Notes: generated from the letters alone by a model not told the origin. DNA of 28,041 nucleotides from Bacteroidales bacterium UBA4331 (GCA_002394395.1 DGTR01000025.1:1-28041), one strand, 5' to 3'; positions 6,201-13,794 are shown, counted from the first letter of the stretch. Numbers and translations: made by a program.

Positions 6201-8460
6201 AGCCGATATGTACGAATGTAGCCGTATTATTTCCTTCGTCCACAATGGTATGATTGTAAATTTTGCCGTTTGTCGGAGTCAAGATAGCCAACGAGGTATT
6301 GAAAGCGATGTTTCCTGCTGCATAAACAGCGTATCCTGCGCCTGTGATTTTATAATCACCCTTTCCAAAGACAATATGACCACCATCGCGCGAGTTGAGT
6401 GCAACACTCAATGGGTCTGTGGATGTAACAACGGCATTACCGGTCACCTTCAAGTTCCCATACGAGACAACGGCATTCGTAACGGAAGTTATCCTCATCG
6501 TTCCGCCAATCAAAGTCACTTTCTTTCCAACGATACAAAAGAACTTATTTCCTGTTGTTTCTGCTGTTAAGTTTCCGTTAATGGTAACATCAAAGACAAC
6601 ATTCTGATCGCCTGCACAAATGGCACAATCCTTGCCTTTTACATTAATCGTTCCGGTTAAGGAAATATTGCCGGCTGCGGATTGTACCGTTGTGGATGAA
6701 TAACCTCTCGCAGTCAGCGAACCGTTCGGCATCGTGATATTGCCTGCGGCATAGATACCAAAACCGGCACTCAGCGCGTTGATGGTACTGCCTTCCTGAA
6801 TGAGCAAGTTACCGCCATCACGGGTGTTAAACGAACCGGATAGGTCGTCTGTTGCACTAGCTGTGATGTCACCGCCAAGTATCATGTCGCCATACGATAC
6901 AACAGCATTCGTAACGGAAGTTATCCTCATCGTTCCGCCAATCAAAGTCACTTTCTTTCCAACGATACAAAAGTACTTATCTCCTGTTGTTTCTGCTGTT
7001 AAGTTTCCGTTAATGGTAACATCAAAGACAACATTCTGATCGCCTGCACAAATGGCACAATCCTTGCCTTTTACATTAATCGTTCCGGTTAAGGAAATAT
7101 TGCCGGCTGCGGATTGTACCGTTGTGGATGAATAACCTCTCGCAGTCAGCGAACCGTTCGGCATCGTGATATTGCCTGCGGCATAGATACCGAAACCGGC
7201 ACTCAGCGCGTTGATGGTACTGCCTTCCTGAATGAGCAAGTTACCGCCATCACGGGTGTTAAACGAACCGGATTGTTCGTTTGTTGCACTAGCTGTGATG
7301 TCACCGCCAAGTATCATGTCGCCATACGAGACAACGGCATTCGTAACAGAGGTAATCGTCATCGTGCCGCCAATCAAAGTCACTTTCTTTCCAACGATAC
7401 AAAAGTACTTATCTCCTGTTGTTTCTGCTGTTAAGTTTCCGTTAATGGTAACATCAAAGACAACATTCTGATCGCCTGCACAAATGGCACAATCCTTGCC
7501 TTTTACATTAATCGTTCCGGTTAAGGAAATATTGCCGGATGCGGATTGTACCGTTGTGGATGAATAACCTCTCGCAGTCAGCGAACCGTTCGGCATCGTG
7601 ATATTACCTGCGGCATAGATACCGAAACCGGCACTCAGCGCGTTGATGGTACTGCCTTCCTGAATGAGCAAGTTACCGCCATCACGGGTGTTAAACGCAC
7701 CGGATTGTTCGTTTGTTGCACTAGCTGTGATGTCACCGCCAAGTATCATGTCGCCATACGATACAACAGCATTCGTAACAGAGGTAATCGTCTTCGTGCC
7801 GCCAATCAAAGTCACTTTCTTTCCAACGATACAAAAGTATTTATCTCCTGTTGTTTCTGCGGTCAAGTTTCCGTTAATGGTAACATCACCGGCAGCATTC
7901 GTTGTGGCGATAGCATTGTTTTTCGCAGTAATGTTTAACGGAGCAGTACTATTCAACGATTTGACTTCAATACCTGCGCCGTTGGGGTTGTTAATGGTCA
8001 GTATATTACCTCCACTAATGGTCAGTGTATAATCACCGCTGATACATTTGAGAGTCTTATTGACATTCATGAAGAGGTTGGTGTTGCCTGTCAAGACAAT
8101 TTCTGCATTGTCCGCCAATGTGCTTGCATCAATAAGACCGGACACATTAACGGCGGTCTTGGTAGGAGCCTTGCGAGGAGTTGCTACCTTTCCATCTAAG
8201 GAAATACTGCGTGTTTTGCCTCCTGTTTGCTGCGGATTTGTTTTCAATGCCTGCTTCCCGAACATCAAATCGGCGGTCTTTGGCTTATGCACATCCCCCA
8301 CAGGAATGGGCATCTTGTCGGCTATACTGCCGCTCACATCCATTTTTTGCGTAGCAACATTGATGCCGATAGCACCGTCAATGTCTGCTTTGCTGACATC
8401 ATTAGCCATAGCGCTAACACTCATCAGCACCAAGGCAATAAATAGGATAAGTTTTCTCAT
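3232..8460 (-). CDS. Giant secreted protein with 144-residue tandem repeats and InlB-type repeats
   Basis: The product is 1742 residues from the ATG at 8458-8460. That start gives a clear signal peptide (MRKLILFIALVLMSVSAMA), while the upstream in-frame ATG adds no signal-like sequence. After about 190 residues come three full 144-residue units and one partial one (about 192-667), glycine- and threonine-rich like a beta-helix, then a diverged copy to about 735. An Ig-like stretch follows (about 745-860). The rest carries about seven InlB B-type (Listeria-Bacteroides) repeats, recognisable by YTVTF...G..A..P....GW. The last 26 residues (from ARKVMMDGQIF) match a tail common on Bacteroidales surface proteins, possibly a type IX-like sorting signal. 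It is probably a surface adhesin-like protein; ligand unknown. A promoter at 8665-8696 and a terminator at 3170-3210 make it a single-gene transcript with a leader of about 200 nt. Confidence 0.85.
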   Translation of the reverse strand: MRKLILFIALVLMSVSAMANDVSKADIDGAIGINVATQKMDVSGSIADKMPIPVGDVHKPKTADLMFGKQALKTNPQQTGGKTRSISLDGKVATPRKAPTKTAVNVSGLIDASTLADNAEIVLTGNTNLFMNVNKTLKCISGDYTLTISGGNILTINNPNGAGIEVKSLNSTAPLNITAKNNAIATTNAAGDVTINGNLTAETTGDKYFCIVGKKVTLIGGTKTITSVTNAVVSYGDMILGGDITASATNEQSGAFNTRDGGNLLIQEGSTINALSAGFGIYAAGNITMPNGSLTARGYSSTTVQSASGNISLTGTINVKGKDCAICAGDQNVVFDVTINGNLTAETTGDKYFCIVGKKVTLIGGTMTITSVTNAVVSYGDMILGGDITASATNEQSGSFNTRDGGNLLIQEGSTINALSAGFGIYAAGNITMPNGSLTARGYSSTTVQSAAGNISLTGTINVKGKDCAICAGDQNVVFDVTINGNLTAETTGDKYFCIVGKKVTLIGGTMRITSVTNAVVSYGDMILGGDITASATDDLSGSFNTRDGGNLLIQEGSTINALSAGFGIYAAGNITMPNGSLTARGYSSTTVQSAAGNISLTGTINVKGKDCAICAGDQNVVFDVTINGNLTAETTGNKFFCIVGKKVTLIGGTMRITSVTNAVVSYGNLKVTGNAVVTSTDPLSVALNSRDGGHIVFGKGDYKITGAGYAVYAAGNIAFNTSLAILTPTNGKIYNHTIVDEGNNTATFVHIGYTPKVTQNVLSATNTVKYGEQLRIEGTIKAIGQTNYKLQESADGTTWRTIKSGTIATNDARTGHTVQYKKVLTETGYEAYRQYRMIANHVGSGEQDTSAIKRVYYKYPLFRDGFVTAYYGADETFNYAKPADCRDYRYTSNLPARVQENSDYLKITMPACPLYIDEYTPTYKVDFYDADATLLKSEEVAAGNDATPPAMGGQHAPAIDPSRAKNGTFTGWSKDYTNVHKPLNVFAKYDVYVNLDMDMAEHICNRNEDWKFASWMFTQFENNKTMAMVGDSLTFRASVKTNTPVTVYFQSGAPLGNGEISWTTGTQVGEITGYDVNKVMTFDRKVTALVEYYNELPFERKRYYRFYAHGNGTAQTVYSETMEIQMYYPLLVNADQEVQVLTSEGGFYFNGLRSVIPVQYNETVLVLDRKGMKGAGLTLARVNKPAYLIEGYTDEGVHYMLGPGETETLNVTTTKKLIVFDGVYGNGYPKQLDFTAEGFGKVNGYYGEVVPCGGSVTMPADPTEENAIFLGWSSWDPSSYDSLAYLNVPAISDNVLGFTANFEYYDPTPQYTVRFYGKDGAPLLDTQMVDEGKDATPPSAPEISGWHFSGWDKPYTTITEDVNITALYGEDIKVWTVTYKNWDGSSLGSEQVNDGEAATGVEVAREGYTFVKWRDYFSGDDVDMQHITANITVEPVFTETLYTVTYRVNGVETYTVQAVQGLPASSIYYPLGTPTKEPTEELVYTFAYWTPDVETITEDVTFEAVFVPAPREYTITFQNWDHTLLSEQQVAYGVAAVAPSVPARDGYFFDGWDRGFDVTLADMTVTAVFRLPRSYTITWLQDDDSLIDQTIVVEGETPTHADPTKPATAEFTYTFAGWTPAVAAVTGDATYTATYNSTRNSYTVTFVDYDGTELKVDIVEYGQAATPPENPVRENYYFMGWDSDFSFVAGDMTVTATYKPNDPTDINNVYTSEPARKVMMDGQIFIFRDDKTYTLTGQEVK
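6459..7887. repeat. 432-bp direct tandem repeats, 3.3 nearly identical copies
   Basis: Copies start at 6459, 6891, 7323 and 7755; each step is exactly 432 bp (144 codons), and the last copy stops near 7887. Only scattered single-base differences separate the copies, for example CGAGACAACGG versus CGATACAACAG near the start of alternate units. Such identity at silent positions indicates recent duplication or gene conversion. Copy number can change without breaking the frame. Confidence 0.95.
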
Positions 8461-8507
8461 ATTGTTTTGTGTTTTTAATGAATAATCAATATTATATATA
8501 CACACGC

Positions 8508-8538
8508 AAGCGGCGCACACAATCCGTGTACACCGCTT
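8508..8538. other. Hairpin in the leader of the giant repeat gene
   Basis: AAGCGG (8508-8513) pairs with CCGCTT (8533-8538), and ACAC (8517-8520) pairs with GTGT (8526-8529) inside it. It lies in the long transcribed leader between the promoter (8665-8696) and the start codon (8460). No riboswitch family is recognised. Confidence 0.4.
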
Positions 8539-8621
8539 ACTTACGCGTTGCTATTATCTTTATACTCTCTAAACAATGCCCATTCGCGACATGGGGGAGG
8601 GTAAAATTAAACATTCTAATA

Positions 8622-8656
8622 TTTATGATTTATGGTTTATGATTTATGATTTACAT
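8622..8656. repeat. 7-bp tandem array (TTTATGA)
   Basis: Five consecutive 7-bp units: TTTATGA, TTTATGG, TTTATGA, TTTATGA, TTTACAT. It lies just downstream of the minus-strand promoter, at the start of the leader of the giant gene. Confidence 0.85.
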
Positions 8657-8664
8657 TTCGGGTG

Positions 8665-8696
8665 CAAAGGTACAACAAAAAAACGAGATACGCAAG
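8665..8696 (-). promoter_or_regulatory. Promoter of the giant repeat gene
   Basis: On the minus strand: CTTG (8696-8693), a 20-nt spacer containing CGTATCTC, a T tract and GTTG, then TACCTTTG (8672-8665) and CA. It points toward the gene starting at 8460. Confidence 0.8.
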
Positions 8697-8724
8697 AAAA
8701 AAAAGGAAAAAAACGCGCGGGCGC

Positions 8725-8755
8725 TTGCGTATATCAATATTTTTTTGTAATTTTG
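8725..8755 (+). promoter_or_regulatory. Promoter of the lipid kinase gene and following operon
   Basis: The -33 element (C)TTG at 8725-8727, a 20-nt spacer starting CGTATATC and ending TTTG, and the -7 box TAATTTTG (8748-8755) followed by CA. It is divergent from the promoter at 8665-8696, with about 30 bp between them, and lies 55 bp before the start codon at 8810. Confidence 0.8.
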
Positions 8756-8809
8756 CAGCCAAATTAGTTTGCACAAGTACGTGCGTACGCGCAAAAATAT
8801 ATTTGGAAC

Positions 8810-9736
8810 ATGAAAAATATAGCATTTATCATCAATCCCATCTCAGGAAGTAAGGAGACGCAGAGCGCGAAGCGTAAGCTGCCGAAACTCATCATGCAGA
8901 GTCTCGACAGCGAGCAGTGGTTGCCGAATATCACGTTCACGGAGTATGCCGGTCACGCGGTAGAGTTGGCGAAGCAATATGCCCGGATGGGCTTTGACGC
9001 GGTGGTAGCGGTCGGCGGCGACGGGACGGTGAACGAAGTGGCACAAGGGATAGTGGCAGGTAGCAGCCATCAGCCATCCGCCATCAGCCATCAGCCATCA
9101 GCATTAGGCATCATCCCGATGGGAAGCGGTAACGGTTTTGCACGGCACTTGGGAATCTCCATCCGTCCGCAGAAAGCGATAGAGATGATCAACCACTCCG
9201 AGCCGATCTCGGTCGATTACGGTCTGGCGAACGGCAGATTGTTCGTGAGCACGTGTGGCACGGGATTTGATGCGTTGATAGCGGATCATTTTGCGGGCAG
9301 TAACAAACGCGGGTTCAGCACCTATCTGCAGAACATCATCCACGACGCGTTCTCTTACCAGCCGCAGAATTATCATATCGTGGGCGACGGTCTGGACGTG
9401 ACGCACAAGGCTTTCCTGATCACTTTCGCCAATGCGAACCAATGGGGTTACGAAGCGCTCATCGCGCCGAAAGCGAGCATCCAGGACGGCAAGATGGATA
9501 TCATGATGATGTCGAGCCACGCGCTCTTAGGCAGCGCCAGTCTGGCGTTACGGCTCTTCGCCGGCAGTATCGATGACAGCCATTTCATGGACACGCTGCG
9601 CGCGAAAGAGGTAACGCTGTTCCGCGAAGAAGCAGCACCGTTCCACATCGACGGCGATCCCGTGGAGATGGAGAAAGATATACACATCAAAATCGTCGAG
9701 GATGGGCTAAAAGTCCTCGCAGAGAAGCGATTCTAA
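8810..9736 (+). CDS. Diacylglycerol/lipid kinase of the YegS/BmrU type
   Basis: The 308-residue protein matches the DAGK catalytic family, which phosphorylates diacylglycerol or related lipids with ATP. The nucleotide-binding motif GGDGTVNE is at residues 69-76 and IPMGSGNGFAR at 102-112; the C-terminal half shows the usual lipid-kinase beta domain with FHIDGDP near 283-289. Length is typical. An unusual SSHQPSAISHQPSA at about 85-98 sits in the loop between these motifs and is encoded by a 7-bp repeat array (9066-9100). The ATG at 8810 follows a strong promoter at 8725-8755. The gene probably heads the plus-strand operon; dUTPase follows after 60 bp made largely of another repeat array. The precise lipid substrate is unknown. 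Confidence 0.88.
   Translation: MKNIAFIINPISGSKETQSAKRKLPKLIMQSLDSEQWLPNITFTEYAGHAVELAKQYARMGFDAVVAVGGDGTVNEVAQGIVAGSSHQPSAISHQPSALGIIPMGSGNGFARHLGISIRPQKAIEMINHSEPISVDYGLANGRLFVSTCGTGFDALIADHFAGSNKRGFSTYLQNIIHDAFSYQPQNYHIVGDGLDVTHKAFLITFANANQWGYEALIAPKASIQDGKMDIMMMSSHALLGSASLALRLFAGSIDDSHFMDTLRAKEVTLFREEAAPFHIDGDPVEMEKDIHIKIVEDGLKVLAEKRF
9066..9100. repeat. 7-bp tandem array (GCCATCA) inside the lipid kinase gene
   Basis: Five units in a row: GCCATCA, GCCATCC, then GCCATCA three times. Read in the coding frame, three units give a seven-residue period, visible as SHQPSAI followed by SHQPSAL. Confidence 0.92.
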
Positions 9737-9781
9737 TTTACCATTTGGTCATTTACCATGTACCATTTATTGGGTCATTTA
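9735..9781. repeat. 7/8-bp array (ATTTACC / ATTTGGTC) between lipid kinase and dut
   Basis: Units read ATTTACC, ATTTGGTC, ATTTACC, ATGTACC, ATTTATTGGGTC, ATTTAG. It starts within the TAA stop of the lipid kinase gene. In reverse complement it is the same family as the arrays at 14564, 16182 and 16611. Confidence 0.85.
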
Positions 9782-9796
9782 GTTATATAGACATTT

Positions 9797-10231
9797 ATGA
9801 CATTAAAAATAATCAACAAGAGCAAGAATCCGCTGCCGCGGTACGAGAGTGCGCAGGCAGCAGGTATGGATATACGATGCAACATCGAAGAGCCGATCAC
9901 GCTGCAGCCGATGGAGCGCAGACTCATCCCGACGGGATTGTTTATCGAGTTGCCGGCCGGTTACGAAGCGCAGATCAGGCCGCGTAGCGGCCTGGCGCTC
10001 AAACGCGGCTTAACCGTTCTGAACACGCCGGGAACGATTGACGCGGACTACCGCGGCGAGGTGGGCGTCATACTGATTAACCTGAGCGGCGAGGCGCAGA
10101 CCATCGAACCGGGTGAGCGGATATGCCAGATGGTCATCGCCAAGCACGAGACGCCGGAAGTAGTCGAAGTGACAGAACTAAGCGACACCGAGCGCGGCGC
10201 AGGAGGATTTGGGCACAGCGGAAGAAAATGA
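9797..10231 (+). CDS. dut: dUTP diphosphatase (dUTPase)
   Basis: The enzyme hydrolyses dUTP to dUMP and pyrophosphate, keeping uracil out of DNA and supplying dUMP for thymidylate. The 144-residue product shows all five motifs of the trimeric family in order: AAGMDI (21-26), RPRSGLA (61-67), the uridine-binding GTIDADYRGEVG (79-90) with the catalytic Asp and the Tyr gate, GERICQMV (106-113), and RGAGGFGHSG (133-142), the P-loop-like tail that closes the active site. Length is normal. The ATG at 9797 is used; a shifted-frame ATG at 9745 is not supported by any motif. Its TGA overlaps the ATG of the next gene (ATGA), suggesting coupled translation. Confidence 0.96.
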   Translation: MTLKIINKSKNPLPRYESAQAAGMDIRCNIEEPITLQPMERRLIPTGLFIELPAGYEAQIRPRSGLALKRGLTVLNTPGTIDADYRGEVGVILINLSGEAQTIEPGERICQMVIAKHETPEVVEVTELSDTERGAGGFGHSGRK

Positions 10232-11109
10232 AGAAATACATCGTCATTATAATAAGTATTCTGCTCGCGCTGCCCGTCAGCGGAAAGAAGAAAGTTTCTG
10301 CTTCTCCGCCATCTGTGGAGCAGAACCAGCAGTTCTCGTACTACTGGTACGCGGCGCGGCAGGCGATTGATCAGGAGCGGTACACCGACGCGTACGCGCT
10401 GATACAGTTCTGCCTGATGATCAAGCCCGATGACGGTCAGACCCTGTACTACCTCGGCGTCATCTACGCGGGTCTCAAGCAAGAGGATCGTGCGAAGGAG
10501 TATTTCGAGCGGGCGTATCAGTCGATGCCGAAAGGGACGGCGCCGGTGGACCTGCTGCAAAGGCTGAAGATGCAGGCCATCACTGCCGAAGAATGGAAGA
10601 AAGCGCTTGCCTTACAGGACGAGATTGACAAGAAAGACGGTTACGACGCTTACTCCGCCATCACGAGGTACCGCATCTACGCGCTGAGCAACAAACCCAA
10701 GAAAGCCATCCAAGAGATTGACCGGTACTTAGAGACCGACCCGACGAACATGCGGTTCCTGCTCTTCCGGCTGGAGATCATGGAGCAGACGGGAGCCAAA
10801 CCCAAAGAGCTCTACGCGCTCTACGAGCGGGTGCTGGAACTCGATCCGTATAACCTGCTGATCCTCAATAACTACGCGTACCACTTAGCGACACATGGCG
10901 GGGACCTGACGAAGGCAGAGAAGATGAGCGCGATCACGATCCGGGAGCAGCCCTCTAACCCGACGTTCTTAGACACGTACGGATGGATCCTCCACCTGCA
11001 GGGACAAGACCAACTGGCGCTCTTCTACCTCAATAAAGCGCTGTGGAACATCGGTGATGATGAGAAAATGAGAGATGAAGTACAAAAGCATATTCATAGT
11101 ATTAAGTAG
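10228..11109 (+). CDS. Exported tetratricopeptide-repeat protein
   Basis: The 293-residue protein starts with a signal peptide (MKKYIVIIISILLALPVSG). Several TPR units follow, with W/Y-A-G/A-Y-A signatures such as TLYYLGVIYAGLKQEDRAKE, LYERVLELDPYNLLILNNYA and LDTYGWILHLQGQDQLALFY, so it probably acts as a periplasmic scaffold. The start at 10228 is chosen because it overlaps the dut stop (ATGA) and gives the signal peptide; extending upstream would only read dut in another frame. In Bacteroidetes this gene type commonly precedes a DUF4292 lipoprotein and an M23/EnvC-like protein, as here, which suggests a shared envelope function that is not well defined. It overlaps the next gene by 35 bp. 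Confidence 0.85.
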   Translation: MKKYIVIIISILLALPVSGKKKVSASPPSVEQNQQFSYYWYAARQAIDQERYTDAYALIQFCLMIKPDDGQTLYYLGVIYAGLKQEDRAKEYFERAYQSMPKGTAPVDLLQRLKMQAITAEEWKKALALQDEIDKKDGYDAYSAITRYRIYALSNKPKKAIQEIDRYLETDPTNMRFLLFRLEIMEQTGAKPKELYALYERVLELDPYNLLILNNYAYHLATHGGDLTKAEKMSAITIREQPSNPTFLDTYGWILHLQGQDQLALFYLNKALWNIGDDEKMRDEVQKHIHSIK

Positions 11110-11629
11110 TGCTCTTCTGCTCTGCGGGTGCGGAGCGAAGAAGAAAGCGGTGCAACCGGCAGAACCCAAACCGGTAGTACCAACGTGGCACACCTGCCTC
11201 ATACAAGGCGCCCAAGCGACCGTCATGATGGGCGAAGACAAACTCTCTTCCCCCGTGACGATGCAGACCGTACATGACTCGATGATCATCATCTCCGTCA
11301 TGCCGGTGTTCGGGATGGAGATGATGCGCGTAGAAGCTACACCAACGCAGATCCTCGCTATCGACAAGGTGCACGGCCGCTACGCCAGAGGTACGTTTGC
11401 AGATCTCAACCGGCAGCTGACGCCGTCGCTCAACTGGGACATCCTGCAACAGATATGCACCGCCGAGCTGCCCTCCGGACCGGACAAAGCACGGCTCGTC
11501 TATACTTTCGGAAAGAAGCAGATAGAACTCGTCCTGAGCTATCCGCCCCGTAAGATCGACGTGCCGGTAAAGATGACGAACCAGAGATTGAACAAATATA
11601 CGGAGATAGATGTTTCGAAGTTCCTATAA
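11075..11629 (+). CDS. DUF4292-like lipoprotein
   Basis: The 184-residue product has a lipoprotein signal peptide, MKYKSIFIVLSSALLLCGC, with a lipobox L-C-G-C ending at Cys19 and a charged linker after it. The body resembles DUF4292 proteins of the Bacteroidetes, which have a beta-rich outer-membrane-lipoprotein fold like LolB/LolA-type carriers. Function is unproven. The start overlaps the TPR gene by 35 bp, and its own end overlaps the EnvC-like gene by 20 bp. The TPR - DUF4292 - M23 order is the best support for the assignment. Confidence 0.72.
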   Translation: MKYKSIFIVLSSALLLCGCGAKKKAVQPAEPKPVVPTWHTCLIQGAQATVMMGEDKLSSPVTMQTVHDSMIIISVMPVFGMEMMRVEATPTQILAIDKVHGRYARGTFADLNRQLTPSLNWDILQQICTAELPSGPDKARLVYTFGKKQIELVLSYPPRKIDVPVKMTNQRLNKYTEIDVSKFL

Positions 11630-12797
11630 ATATATCCTGACGCTTGTTCTGAGCGCATGTCTTCTCGTGCCGGCATGGGGCGAGAGCGTGAAGGAGCTGC
11701 AGCAAAAACAGAAGAAGTTGCAGGCAGAGATCGAGCAGACCAACAAGATGCTCAAGCAGACGAAGAAAGATGAGTCTGCGACGATGAACAAACTGCAACT
11801 CTTGAACCAGAACATCAAGACGCAGAAGAAACTCATCCACACGCTGGACAACGAGATCACGGCACTGAACCGTGAGATGACGCGGCTGAGCAACACGCGC
11901 GATTCGTTGCAGGTGATCTTAGAGCACTACAAAGGCGACTACGCGCAGATGGTTAAGCAGAGCCATTATGCCCGGATGCAACAATCGCCCCTACTCTTCC
12001 TGCTCTCCAGCGACAGTTTTCAGCAACTCGCCCGCCGTACACGCTACCTGCAGGAGTTTGCACACTTCCGTCAGGAGCAGGTACGCCGCATCGAGACCAC
12101 GCAAGCGGAGATAGATACCCAGAACGAGTTGTTGGAGACCAACAAAGCCGACAAACAGGCGGCACTCTCTTCCCGCAAACGCGAGCAGGCGAACCTGCAA
12201 CGCGATGAGCGCAAGCAGAAGAACATGCTCTCGCAACTCAAGACCAAAGAGAAAGACCTGAATAAGCAGATCAAGCAGAAACAGAAGAAAGTAGATGAGC
12301 TGAACCGCAAGATCGACGACATCGTGCGCAAGCAGACGGAGAAAGCGTCCAAGACCACTCTCACCAAGGAGCAGAAACTCATCGCCGGCGGTTTTGAAGC
12401 CAACAAAGGTCGTCTGCCATGGCCCGTGGAGAAAGGAATGATCAGCGGACATTTCGGCAAGCAGCAACACCCCGTCTATTCGCAGGTGACGATGGACAAC
12501 AAAGGTATCTATTTACAGACCACAGCCGGCACTAAAGCCCGCGCAGTCTATAAAGGTGAGGTGACCAGCTGCTTCATGGTCGGCGGCACGTATGCCGTGA
12601 TCGTACAGCATGGTAACTACCGGACGGTCTATTCCAACCTCTCCAAGCTCTCCGTCAAACAAGGCGATAAGGTCGATACCAAACAAGCAATCGGTACCAT
12701 CTTCACCGACCCCGAGCAGGATCAGAAGACCGAACTGTATTTCCAGATATACAAAGATAAGAACATTCAAAACCCCGAATTATGGATCGCAAAATAA
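11610..12797 (+). CDS. EnvC-like murein hydrolase activator (coiled coil plus degenerate LytM/M23 domain)
   Basis: The 395-residue product has a signal peptide (about 1-24), a long coiled coil (about 25-250) rich in K, Q and E, and a LytM/M23 domain (about 265-395) from LPWPVEKGMISGHFGKQQHP. Active M23 peptidases carry an H-xxx-D pair and an H-x-H motif. Here the usual NHGIDI reads NKGIYL and the HFE/HxH position reads ELYFQI, so the zinc ligands appear lost. That is the pattern of EnvC, which activates cell-wall amidases during division rather than cutting itself. The gene overlaps DUF4292 by 20 bp and FKBP by 16 bp. The activator role is inferred. Confidence 0.85.
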   Translation: MFRSSYKYILTLVLSACLLVPAWGESVKELQQKQKKLQAEIEQTNKMLKQTKKDESATMNKLQLLNQNIKTQKKLIHTLDNEITALNREMTRLSNTRDSLQVILEHYKGDYAQMVKQSHYARMQQSPLLFLLSSDSFQQLARRTRYLQEFAHFRQEQVRRIETTQAEIDTQNELLETNKADKQAALSSRKREQANLQRDERKQKNMLSQLKTKEKDLNKQIKQKQKKVDELNRKIDDIVRKQTEKASKTTLTKEQKLIAGGFEANKGRLPWPVEKGMISGHFGKQQHPVYSQVTMDNKGIYLQTTAGTKARAVYKGEVTSCFMVGGTYAVIVQHGNYRTVYSNLSKLSVKQGDKVDTKQAIGTIFTDPEQDQKTELYFQIYKDKNIQNPELWIAK

Positions 12798-13324
12798 GAA
12801 TAAAGACAAGTTGGATTCGACTAATCATATTAGTCCTTATTCCTTTCTCCTTACTCCTTACTCCTTCCTGCAAGACCAACAACTGGACGGAGTGGAAGGT
12901 GCAGAACGAGATGTGGCTGGCTGCGAACAAGACCAAACCCGGTGTGCAGACTTCTTCCACGGGCTTGCAGTACAAGATCATCGAGGACCCGACGCCGCAG
13001 GATGCCAGGCCCAACAAGAACAGCGTTATCATCTGCGACTACACCGTCAAACTCATCAACGGCTACCAGGTGGACGGAGGAAACAACGTCTCGCTGGCGC
13101 TGGCAAACACCATTCCCGGTTTTCAAGAGGGATGTCATAAGATTCACAGCAACGGCGATATAGAACTCTACATCCCGGCCTATTTAGGCTACGACTACTC
13201 CAAGTATCAGAGCAATGAGTACAACGCAGCCGAAGGATATGGAACCGAAGGAACGCAGGGATTCATTCCTCCCTATTCTACCCTCATCTACACGATACAT
13301 ATATGCGGCGTTACGGGCAATTAA
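12782..13324 (+). CDS. FKBP-type peptidyl-prolyl isomerase lipoprotein
   Basis: The 180-residue product has an N-terminal hydrophobic segment ending at Cys30 (LLTPSC), a likely though imperfect lipobox. An FKBP core follows: VIICDYTVKLINGYQVD, then IPGFQEGCHKIHSNGDIELY and IPAYLGYDYS, ending with IPPYSTLIYTIHI. These match the FKBP flap and active-site strands (IPG.QEG..., YIP..LGYG, IPP.STL.F...L). It probably assists folding of exported proteins. The ATG overlaps the EnvC gene by 16 bp. Oddly, the hydrophobic core of the signal peptide is encoded by a 7-bp DNA array (12829-12870). Confidence 0.82.
   Translation: MDRKIRIKTSWIRLIILVLIPFSLLLTPSCKTNNWTEWKVQNEMWLAANKTKPGVQTSSTGLQYKIIEDPTPQDARPNKNSVIICDYTVKLINGYQVDGGNNVSLALANTIPGFQEGCHKIHSNGDIELYIPAYLGYDYSKYQSNEYNAAEGYGTEGTQGFIPPYSTLIYTIHICGVTGN
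12829..12870. repeat. 7-bp array (CTTACTC) encoding the FKBP signal peptide core
   Basis: Units in order: ATTAGTC, CTTATTC, CTTTCTC, CTTACTC, CTTACTC, CTTCCTG. They encode residues about 17-30 of the FKBP lipoprotein, from the hydrophobic region to the lipid-attachment cysteine. Confidence 0.88.
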
Positions 13325-13794
13325 TAGGACTGATAGCAGTACTCATGCTTTGCGGCTGCGAGGGCTCGACGTTTCAATCCTCCGTGCCGGCGTACCCCGT
13401 GCGCGTGGTGATCAACACCAAGACGCTCTTCACGGATTTCTTCCCGGAGAACACCAACGCCTATATCACCGTCAACCAGGAGGGTTACAAAGAAAACGGC
13501 GTCTTCAAGAAACCCATCGATGTGACCGACGCATGGGGTTACGGCGGAGTCGTGGCGTATGTCTCGCTTGCCGGATACGTGGCGTTCGACTTAGCCTGCC
13601 CGTACTGCGCGGAGCATGGCCATAAGAGCCCTTGCGAGATGGACGGCATATATGCCATCTGTCCGCGATGCGGCGAGCATTTCGACATCGGCAGCGGGTA
13701 CGCCATGCCGCAGAAAGGAATCAGCAAAGAAGCCCTGAGACAACTAAGCATCATCGCCTCGGAGGACAAACTAACCATCACGCAAAGACAATGA
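13303..13794 (+). CDS. Lipoprotein with paired CxxC motifs (Rieske-like or zinc-ribbon fold)
   Basis: The 163-residue product begins with a lipoprotein signal (MRRYGQLIGLIAVLMLCGC, lipobox L-C-G-C19). The C-terminal half carries CPYC (99-102), a further Cys at 111 and CPRCGEHFDIGSG (120-132), followed by a PQKG turn. The spacing and the CxxC...CPxCG.xFD..xG pattern recall a Rieske-type domain whose usual C-x-H pairs are replaced by CxxC, so zinc binding is more likely than a [2Fe-2S] cluster. Function is unknown. The ATG overlaps the FKBP gene by 22 bp and the stop overlaps rimM (ATGA), so it is part of the same transcript. Confidence 0.7.
   Translation: MRRYGQLIGLIAVLMLCGCEGSTFQSSVPAYPVRVVINTKTLFTDFFPENTNAYITVNQEGYKENGVFKKPIDVTDAWGYGGVVAYVSLAGYVAFDLACPYCAEHGHKSPCEMDGIYAICPRCGEHFDIGSGYAMPQKGISKEALRQLSIIASEDKLTITQRQ

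Noticed and set aside
6395..8032. Series of similar plus-strand open frames 432 bp apart
   Set aside because: They repeat only because the minus-strand gene has 432-bp repeats. No starts, promoters or signal features support them.
12423..12780. Active M23 metallopeptidase
   Set aside because: The LytM domain lacks the expected zinc-binding His/Asp and HxH residues, so I call it an EnvC-like activator instead.
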